This document shows positions 5,036-9,697 of a stretch of 9,697 nt of DNA, piece by piece; position 1 is the stretch's first letter; each line of letters opens with the position of its first letter. A program made the position numbers and the translations under genes. The DNA is taken from the NCBI GenBank assembly GCA_002336845.1, contig DDEX01000022.1, positions 1 to 9,697 of the forward strand, in the 5' to 3' direction. The notes under the pieces were generated by a model that was not told the DNA's origin, did no database searches, and worked only from the letters and a program-made list of their open reading frames with translations. This DNA comes from Rhodobacteraceae bacterium UBA1943 (GTDB taxonomy: Bacteria; Pseudomonadota; Alphaproteobacteria; Rhodobacterales; Rhodobacteraceae).

Positions 5036-6604
5036 TCAGATATTCTGCGCCGCCATCTCGCTTGCGATGTGCTCGGCCTGACGGATCGCCAGGGCCACGA
5101 TGGTCAGCGTCGGGTTCTCGGCGGCCCCCGTCGTGAACTGCGACCCGTCCGAGACGAACAGATTCGCGATGTCGTGGCTTTGACCGTGCTTGTTGACCAC
5201 GCCATCCTCGGCCTTTTCCGACATGCGGTTGGTGCCCAGGTTGTGCGTGCTGGGATAGGGCGGGGTCGGGAAGGTGCGCGTCGCCCCCACCGCCTTGTAC
5301 ATTTCCTCACCCAAAGCATAGGCATGGTTGCGCATGGCCACATCATTGGGATGGTCATCAAAGTTGACGTTGGCCACCGGCAGACCATGCTGGTCCTTGG
5401 TTTCCGACAGGGTAACGCCATTGCCAAGCTGCGGCATGTCCTCGCCCACGATCCACATCCCCGCCATGTTCTCATAGCTGTCGAGCGCCGTGGTAAAGCC
5501 CCTGCCCCAGGCCCCGGGGTTGAGGAAGGCCGCCATGAACGGCAGGCCAAGCGACAGGGTTTCCAGCTCGTAACCGCCGACAAAGCCGCGCGCCGGATCG
5601 TGCCGCGCCTCGTCCCGCATGATCCCGGCCATCGTCGTGCCGCGCCACATCCGCACGGGTTTGTCGAAGACCGCATAGACCGAGCCGGTGGTGTGGCGCA
5701 TATAGTTCTTGCCCACCATACCGGACGAATTCGCCAAGCCCTGCGGGAACATCGACGAAGCCGAATTCAGCAGAAGCCGCGGGCTTTCGAACGAGTTCCC
5801 CGCGACGCAGACAATACGTGCCTTCTGCATTTGCAGATTGCCGACCTTGTCGAAATACTCGACCCCGGTGACCTTGCCGGCATCGTTGTGCAGGATGCGG
5901 GCGACGTGGCTGCGATCACGCACCTCAAGGTTTCCGGTCGCCTCACCGCGTGGAATATCGGTATAGGCGGAGGACCATTTGGCGCCCCATTTGCAGCCCT
6001 GAAAGCAGAAGCCGGTCTGCTGACACGCCATCCGGTCATCATATTCCGACGAATTGATCGCCATGCGCCCGGTGTGAACCTCTTTCAGGCCCAGCGCCTT
6101 GGCGCCCTTTTCGAACACCTTGAAGTTGTTGTTGCCCGGCAGGCCCGCGCGGTCGCCGGTGCGCGTCACGCCCAGCTTGGTTTCGGCCTTTTCATACCAT
6201 GGCGCCATTTCGGCGGAGTCGATGGGCCAGTCGAGCAGGTTCGCCCCTTCGACCTTGCCATAGTTGGTCAGCGCCTTCCACTCGTGGTCCTGAAACCGCA
6301 GCGAGGCCCCGGCCCAGTGTGTCGTGGTGCCGCCCACCGCCTTGACGATCCAGGCAGGCAGCCCGGCAAAGTCCTTGTGAACACGCCAGCTGCCCGTGGT
6401 CGTGCGGGCATCGGTCCAGGCGAGTTGGGAAAAGCTGTCCCATTCGTCGTTGATGAAGTCCTCGGGCATGTAGCGCCCGCCCGCTTCCAGCGCCACGACC
6501 TTGACGCCCTTCTGCGCCAGTTCGTTCGCCAAAACCCCGCCACCGGCACCCGTGCCAATGATGACGACAACGCTGTCGTCGTTCAGATCGAATTTCGCAA
6601 CCAT
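5036..6604 (-). CDS. GMC-family FAD-dependent dehydrogenase with putative 3Fe-4S motif
   Basis: This is a 522-residue flavoprotein that probably oxidises an alcohol, sugar or sugar acid. The Rossmann FAD motif is VVVIIGTGAGGG (G17-x-G19-x-x-G22) with the ribose-binding acid at E40. GGTTTHWAG lies at 91-99. C194-x5-C200-x3-C204 matches the spacing of the 3Fe-4S site of bacterial FAD-glucose dehydrogenase alpha subunits. Near the C-terminus, HNLGTNRM (H454) and ENPTLT (N497) provide the catalytic His/Asn pair. It has no signal peptide. The gene starts 11 bases after the stop of the Tat-signal subunit, with GGGAGG 5 bases upstream, so it is likely exported as a partner of that protein. No cytochrome c gene is adjacent, so the electron acceptor is unknown. 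The family call is secure; the substrate cannot be named. Confidence 0.93.
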   Translation of the reverse strand: MVAKFDLNDDSVVVIIGTGAGGGVLANELAQKGVKVVALEAGGRYMPEDFINDEWDSFSQLAWTDARTTTGSWRVHKDFAGLPAWIVKAVGGTTTHWAGASLRFQDHEWKALTNYGKVEGANLLDWPIDSAEMAPWYEKAETKLGVTRTGDRAGLPGNNNFKVFEKGAKALGLKEVHTGRMAINSSEYDDRMACQQTGFCFQGCKWGAKWSSAYTDIPRGEATGNLEVRDRSHVARILHNDAGKVTGVEYFDKVGNLQMQKARIVCVAGNSFESPRLLLNSASSMFPQGLANSSGMVGKNYMRHTTGSVYAVFDKPVRMWRGTTMAGIMRDEARHDPARGFVGGYELETLSLGLPFMAAFLNPGAWGRGFTTALDSYENMAGMWIVGEDMPQLGNGVTLSETKDQHGLPVANVNFDDHPNDVAMRNHAYALGEEMYKAVGATRTFPTPPYPSTHNLGTNRMSEKAEDGVVNKHGQSHDIANLFVSDGSQFTTGAAENPTLTIVALAIRQAEHIASEMAAQNI

Positions 6605-6615
6605 TGCCGCCTCCC

Positions 6616-7176
6616 TTAAAGCCAGTCGATGTCGTCAAAGCCGCGGTTGATGTAACCGCCTTTCGAGAAGGACTCGCCCTCATAGCCGAACAGCGGCCAG
6701 ATCTCCTTCTGGTTATAAAGGCCGGTCACCAGACCAGCACGAACAGTCTGAAAGAAGGTCGTGCCTTCAATCGCTTGCAGAACCTTGACGCGATCTTCCT
6801 CCCAGCCGATCGCGGCATAGCTTTCATGGCCTTGCGCCTTGGCGGCTTCCTCCAGCGCGGCAACGCCTTCGGCAACCAGAGCCTTGTTGTCCTCGCTGTC
6901 ATATCCCTTGACGGCAACGACATAGAATTTGTCTGCCAGACGGTCGTGCGGATAGATGTCGCGCGCCATCTGGACCAGCGCGGCCATCTGTTCCGGCGTG
7001 ATCACGCTGACCTCTGCCGCCCAGGCGGCATCGGGGGCGGCGATGAAGCCCGCACCGATCACGGTCATGGCCCCGGTGGCAAAGGCGCGCTTCAGAAGCT
7101 CGCGGCGGCTGATGCCCGCGAGGGTGGGCGAAAGCTCCCTTACAGGCGGGTGCTTGGCGGGGTGGCTGTGTTTCAT
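6616..7176 (-). CDS. Tat-exported gluconate 2-dehydrogenase subunit 3-family protein
   Basis: This is the small (gamma-type) subunit that escorts a GMC flavoprotein to the periplasm. The 186-residue protein starts at the ATG at 7176, 3 bases after a strong GGAGGAG. The N-terminus carries a twin-arginine motif S-R-R-E-L-L-K (residues 23-29), a hydrophobic stretch (about 31-48) and a probable cleavage site after AWA (about 53). The mature part has family marks: ARDIYPHDRLADKFY, then near the end WPLFGYEGESFSKGGYINRG and FDDIDWL. The gene lies 34 bases after the glyoxalase gene and 11 bases before the dehydrogenase gene. In characterised relatives such a subunit, the flavoprotein and a cytochrome c form the complex; here the third part is missing. 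Confidence 0.92.
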   Translation of the reverse strand: MKHSHPAKHPPVRELSPTLAGISRRELLKRAFATGAMTVIGAGFIAAPDAAWAAEVSVITPEQMAALVQMARDIYPHDRLADKFYVVAVKGYDSEDNKALVAEGVAALEEAAKAQGHESYAAIGWEEDRVKVLQAIEGTTFFQTVRAGLVTGLYNQKEIWPLFGYEGESFSKGGYINRGFDDIDWL

Positions 7177-7210
7177 GGTCTCCTCCTCAGGACTGAAACG
7201 TGGCTGGGTG

Positions 7211-7606
7211 TCAGGCGAAGCGCCCGCCCCTTTGAATGACCTCGATCTGGTAGCCGTCGGGGTCGGCGATGAAGAAGAATTTGGCGACGGGCACATCGCC
7301 GTTGCGGAAATCGACCAGCTTGCGGGGCGCGAGGCCTTCGGCAGTCAGCCGGGCATGTTCGGCCTCGACATCGGCGACAACGACCGCGAAATGGCCGTAG
7401 CCATCGCCCAGATTATAGGGTTCGGTGCGGCCCTTGTTGACCGTCAGTTCAAGCTCGAAGCCGCTTTCGGCATTCGACAGATAGATCAGCGTGAAACTTT
7501 CGAAATCCAGCCGGTCCGCAACCTTCAGGCCAAAGGCCTGATCATAGAATGCCACCGAGCGCGCCTCTTCCAGCACGCGGACCATCGAGTGGACTGCCTT
7601 GGCCAT
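7211..7606 (-). CDS. glyoxalase I-like (lactoylglutathione lyase family) protein
   Basis: This is a 131-residue VOC-superfamily metalloenzyme. It aligns along its length with glyoxalase I, which turns the methylglyoxal-glutathione hemithioacetal into S-lactoylglutathione. The four metal ligands are in place: H6 (VHSMVRV), E53 (LELTVN), H72 (YGHFAV) and E122 (DPDGYQIEVI). Other shared parts are FYDQAFGLKV and the DPDGYxIE signature. The protein has no signal peptide, so it is cytoplasmic. The ATG at 7606 has GGAGGG 6 bases upstream. It is the first of three tightly spaced genes followed by a Tat subunit and a GMC dehydrogenase. This suggests it handles a reactive carbonyl product of the pathway, or a related substrate. 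Family certain, substrate inferred. Confidence 0.9.
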   Translation of the reverse strand: MAKAVHSMVRVLEEARSVAFYDQAFGLKVADRLDFESFTLIYLSNAESGFELELTVNKGRTEPYNLGDGYGHFAVVVADVEAEHARLTAEGLAPRKLVDFRNGDVPVAKFFFIADPDGYQIEVIQRGGRFA

Positions 7607-7630
7607 ATAACCCTCCAGAACTTCGCAGTT

Positions 7631-7651
7631 TTGGTAAGGTTACAGAACCAA
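7631..7651. repeat. dyad upstream of the glyoxalase gene, operator candidate
   Basis: TTGGT and ACCAA bracket an 11-base centre, and a nested GGTT/AACC pair (7638-7649) sits inside. It lies 25 bases before the glyoxalase ATG, where an operator would act. The binding protein is unknown; the adjacent RHH_4 protein is one candidate. Confidence 0.35.
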
Positions 7652-7663
7652 TTTACGGACAGG

Positions 7664-7681
7664 GTAGTAGGCTGCTACTAC
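7664..7681. repeat. inverted repeat GTAGTAG / CTACTAC
   Basis: This is a perfect 7-bp inverted repeat around GCTG in the 87-base gap between the RHH_4 gene and the glyoxalase gene, 12 bases after the RHH_4 stop. No T tract follows on either strand, so it is not a standard terminator. It may be an operator or a mild intercistronic hairpin. Confidence 0.4.
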
Positions 7682-7693
7682 ATCGTCACTTTG

Positions 7694-7984
7694 TCACTCG
7701 GCCGCGATAGGCCGTGCAATGCGATCATACTCGCCAAGATGAATGGTACAGGCGCAGCGCAGGAGCGACGTGAAATTGGTCGCCTCACCTTGCTGCTGCA
7801 ACACTTCAGAGTGCAACTTCGACAGGAAAGCGGGGGTCGAGACGCCTTCCTTCGCGGCGATGTGATCAAGGATACCCCAGAAGGCGCGTTCAAGCCTTAT
7901 CGAGGTGGACTGACCGTTCAGCCGCAAGCGACGGGTCACGGATTCATAGCGGCTGGGGTCTTGTCCGGCAAAAATCTGGCACAT
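7694..7984 (-). CDS. ribbon-helix-helix domain protein (RHH_4 type)
   Basis: This is a 96-residue protein of the kind matched by Pfam RHH_4, small predicted DNA-binding proteins common in alphaproteobacteria and mostly uncharacterised. It starts MCQIFAGQDPSRYESVTRRL. The beta-strand region STSIRLERAFW (about 26-36) is followed by helices containing LDHIAAKEGVSTPAFLSKLH, and a tail with NFTSLLRCACTIHL. These are the family marks. The ATG at 7984 has GGAGG 9 bases upstream and a good candidate promoter. A longer frame to 8035 starts inside that promoter and is not preferred. It lies 87 bases before the glyoxalase gene on the same strand and could be its regulator or the first gene of the operon. 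Its DNA target is unknown. Confidence 0.88.
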   Translation of the reverse strand: MCQIFAGQDPSRYESVTRRLRLNGQSTSIRLERAFWGILDHIAAKEGVSTPAFLSKLHSEVLQQQGEATNFTSLLRCACTIHLGEYDRIARPIAAE

Positions 7985-8007
7985 GGCTGGTTTCCTCCCC
8001 ACCACAA

Positions 8008-8035
8008 AGGTTAAGAAGTCCGGCCCAAAGGTCAA
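8008..8035 (-). promoter_or_regulatory. candidate promoter of the RHH_4 gene / accessory operon
   Basis: TTGACC (8035-8030), a 16-base spacer and TAACCT (8013-8008) on the minus strand lie 23 bases before the RHH_4 start codon. The -35 element is close to consensus. It may drive the whole minus-strand accessory operon. Confidence 0.45.
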
Positions 8036-8054
8036 CTGGGCTTTCAGCCAATGA

Positions 8055-8080
8055 AAAGGGCCACCCGAAGGCGGCCACCT
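8055..8080 (-). terminator. orphan minus-strand intrinsic terminator
   Basis: On the minus strand GGCCGCC pairs with GGTGGCC around a TTCG loop (core 8059-8076), then CTTTTC follows. One pair is G-U on the minus strand but A-C on the plus strand, so it is built for minus-strand RNA. No intact minus-strand gene lies directly upstream of it, because the neighbouring gene is on the plus strand. See the separate note on 8081-8285. Confidence 0.6.
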
Positions 8081-8285
8081 TCGCAGAGTGCGAAACGCAG
8101 CTTTTCTTCGAGCGCGACAATGAAGTCAAGATTCCCGTCCAGCGTCCGATCATCGTCGATCCGGTGAAGAGGGCTAGCATCACCTGCCAGTACCTTGGCA
8201 ACGTCCGTACTGGTCCAAATTCCGCCCAGTTCTGCACTTACCAGACTGGGCCGGATAGCTCATCAGACCTGCCCCGGATTGCGAC
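8081..8285. other. unassigned interval: small RNA gene or gene remnant
   Basis: No complete gene is seen. A hairpin-forming repeat (GCCCAGT at 8224-8230, ACTGGGC at 8245-8251) and the terminator at 8055-8080 could bound a minus-strand RNA of roughly 200 bases. One register is open on both strands across the interval. On the minus strand it runs from about 8255 to a stop at 8044 with a protein-like reading (for example GNLDFIVALEEKLRFAL) but no usable start codon. The plus-strand partner register has the higher third-position GC. Either could be decayed coding sequence. The promoter of the plus-strand gene at 8286 should also be here but no good hexamer pair was found. Confidence 0.3.
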
Positions 8286-9593
8286 ATGGACCGATTCTTT
8301 CTTGCCTTTGCCCTCCTGCTCACAGGCACACCAGACGCCCGCGCCGTGGAAGGGAACTGCTTGCCCAATCCCACGCAAGCTTGCGTCTTTCAGATGGCGC
8401 TGCAACAGGCAGATGGCGACAGGCCCGAACTCCGGGCCCGTGGTTACCTTGCCGTCGCCTACCTTCAGGAACAGGAACAAACCGGTGAGGCCACCGAAAC
8501 CCTCTCTGCCCTTTTGGCCGGGCTTCAAAGTGACAACCCAGACCCAGCCAAGGCCCATCAGGCCCTGCATTTTGCAGCCAGCACACTCTTTTTCGATGCC
8601 AACTACGGGCTGGGCAACCAGCCGCAGTCCGACCAGTGGCTGAAGGACACCCTGACCGAGCTTTCCCGTCAGGCTGCTCTGCCAGCCGAGGATTATTCGG
8701 CGCTGGAGCCAACCGCGCTCAAGGCAGAAATTCGCGCCCGGATTGCGGCCACCCCGGCGGACGCCCTTCCGAAATTCTCTCGCTTGGAAACGCTGCGTGG
8801 CCCCGAGGTCGTCCGCATTGACATGCGCATCATTGGTCTGCCGCTTGATCTGGACCGGGGCCATGCCCGTCTGTTGAAAGGCCTTTTCGCCAAAGGCGCA
8901 CTGCGCGGCGCGAAGGCCGCAATCGACAGTTGGACCGATGCCGGACAAAGGGCCAATGGCTATGCTGCCCTGGCACTTGCCTATGCGCGCGCGGGTGAGA
9001 TCGACCAGGCCCTGACCCTGGCACGCTCGCCCGAACTGGCCGATCTGACAGGCCTGGATTACACGGCCAAGTTCGGGCTGATCGAGGTCTGGGCCCGTGC
9101 CGGTGCGGTGAGGGCGCACGAAATCCTTTCTGATACCCGTGGCTTATTTGAACTTCCCCCTGAACTTGACCCAGCGTTAAAGGCAAGGATCACCGCCGCG
9201 GTGGTGATGGGCGACACCACCACCGCCCATGACCTTTTGGCGACTATCGAACACTGGCACCGTGGTGATGTACTGATCGAGGCCCTCGACGCCGCACTCA
9301 TGCAGGATCCTGCCCGCGGCGAGGCTCTTGTTACCCTCTTCCCAGCCGAAGAACAGACCGAGGTGCTGTATCGTCTTGGCGAAGCCCAGATCCGCATCGG
9401 TGACGTTCAAGGGGCCGCCGTCACTATCGCGCAACTGGAAAGCCTGCCCGATCCAATTGAGTGGGTGCATGTTCTGCGTGGGCTTCTTGCAGAGATGATG
9501 GCCGCCACAGGACAGGAGACCGAAGCGGTGCGGCTGGCCGCAGAACTTGACGATGCCGAAGTAACCGCCCTTGTTGCGGCACGCCTGCGCTAA
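8286..9593 (+). CDS. secreted helical-repeat protein of unknown function
   Basis: I do not recognise this 435-residue protein. It begins with a Sec-type signal peptide (MDRFFLAFALLLTGTPDARA, cleavage about residue 20). Next comes a segment with its only two cysteines (C25 and C33, in NCLPNPTQAC), which could form a disulfide. The rest is mostly amphipathic helices resembling TPR/SEL1-like repeats, for example around 223-246 (YAALALAYARAGEIDQALTL) and 358-421. It has no membrane span after the signal, so it is probably periplasmic and involved in protein-protein contacts. The start is set by the signal peptide; the Shine-Dalgarno is poor. It is the only plus-strand gene in the window. It converges with tuf, shares a terminator with it, and points away from the dehydrogenase operon. 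Confidence 0.85.
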   Translation: MDRFFLAFALLLTGTPDARAVEGNCLPNPTQACVFQMALQQADGDRPELRARGYLAVAYLQEQEQTGEATETLSALLAGLQSDNPDPAKAHQALHFAASTLFFDANYGLGNQPQSDQWLKDTLTELSRQAALPAEDYSALEPTALKAEIRARIAATPADALPKFSRLETLRGPEVVRIDMRIIGLPLDLDRGHARLLKGLFAKGALRGAKAAIDSWTDAGQRANGYAALALAYARAGEIDQALTLARSPELADLTGLDYTAKFGLIEVWARAGAVRAHEILSDTRGLFELPPELDPALKARITAAVVMGDTTTAHDLLATIEHWHRGDVLIEALDAALMQDPARGEALVTLFPAEEQTEVLYRLGEAQIRIGDVQGAAVTIAQLESLPDPIEWVHVLRGLLAEMMAATGQETEAVRLAAELDDAEVTALVAARLR

Positions 9594-9596
9594 ATG

Positions 9597-9624
9597 AAAG
9601 GGCCGCCCGAGGGGCGGCCCTTTT
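9597..9624. terminator. bidirectional terminator between the plus-strand gene and tuf
   Basis: AAAGGGCCGCCC and GGGCGGCCCTTT form a perfect 12-bp stem around a 3-base loop, with a fourth T at 9624. It begins 3 bases after the plus-strand stop codon and 21 bases past the tuf stop on the other strand. It has a T tract in both directions, so it can serve both convergent genes. Confidence 0.9.
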
Positions 9625-9644
9625 AATTCCATTCCCCTGACAGA

Positions 9645-9697
9645 TCAGGCGATGATTTTGGAGACGACGCCAGCGCCGACGGTGCGGCCGCCTTCGC
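9645..9697 (-). CDS. tuf: elongation factor Tu, C-terminal fragment
   Basis: EF-Tu is the GTPase that delivers aminoacyl-tRNA to the ribosome. Only the last 16 complete residues are present, EGGRTVGAGVVSKIIA, followed by TGA. This is the highly conserved end of EF-Tu domain III, and the gene continues past the right edge. Transcription comes into the window from the right and is expected to stop at the hairpin at 9597-9624. In many bacteria tuf is followed directly by a tRNA gene and secE; here an accessory block intervenes. Confidence 0.95.
   Translation of the reverse strand, partial: EGGRTVGAGVVSKIIA

Noticed and set aside
5069..6619. Long plus-strand open frame (516 codons) opposite the GMC dehydrogenase
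   Set aside because: It is the antisense shadow of a gene with unmistakable GMC motifs. Its translation is rich in R, H and G with no recognisable domain.
6956..8014. Plus-strand open frame of 352 codons opposite the Tat subunit, glyoxalase and RHH_4 genes
   Set aside because: It spans three well-supported genes and their gaps on the other strand; a GC-driven shadow.
7944..8237. Minus-strand frame of 97 codons overlapping the RHH_4 start
   Set aside because: It has no ribosome-binding site, overlaps the RHH_4 gene out of frame, and reads through the promoter and terminator elements.
8238..9119. Minus-strand open frame of 293 codons opposite the plus-strand secreted protein gene
   Set aside because: The plus frame has a signal peptide, helical periodicity and a terminator right after its stop. 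The minus frame has none of these.
1..9697. CRISPR array, insertion sequence or prophage
   Set aside because: No regularly spaced repeats, no transposase or integrase reading frame and no flanking direct repeats were seen on either strand.

Overview
This window comes from an alphaproteobacterium, most likely a member of the Rhodobacterales (Rhodobacteraceae). The evidence is the high-GC coding style, the form of the ribosomal proteins (an L10 ending in a tandem GAPAxNIAG repeat and a 65-residue SecE), an RHH_4-type ribbon-helix-helix protein and the gene order. Almost everything is on the minus strand, so the window reads from right to left.

The backbone is the conserved translation/transcription cluster. 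In transcription order it is tuf (only the C-terminus, right edge), tRNA-Trp(CCA), secE, nusG, rplK, rplA, rplJ, rplL and rpoB (only the N-terminus, left edge). Three places differ from a plain cluster. (1) Between tuf and tRNA-Trp lie about 4.6 kb of accessory genes. (2) Between rplA and rplJ sits a family-2-like glycosyltransferase gene whose open frame begins inside the rplA terminator. (3) secE and nusG are separated by a strong intrinsic terminator. The non-coding spacers (secE-nusG, nusG-rplK, the rplJ leader, rplL-rpoB) hold many hairpins, as expected for autoregulated ribosomal-protein operons.

The accessory block, in transcription order on the minus strand, holds a small RHH_4 protein, a glyoxalase I-like metalloenzyme, a Tat-exported small subunit of the gluconate 2-dehydrogenase subunit-3 family and a GMC flavoprotein dehydrogenase. 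The flavoprotein carries a C-x5-C-x3-C motif like the 3Fe-4S site of bacterial FAD-dependent glucose dehydrogenase. The last three genes are tightly spaced with strong Shine-Dalgarno sites. They look like an operon for a periplasmic, substrate-unknown alcohol/sugar dehydrogenase that lacks the usual cytochrome c subunit. Next to it, on the plus strand, is a gene for an unrecognised secreted helical-repeat protein. It shares a bidirectional terminator with tuf. A 250-bp interval at 8036-8285 contains an orphan minus-strand terminator and may hold a small RNA or a gene remnant.
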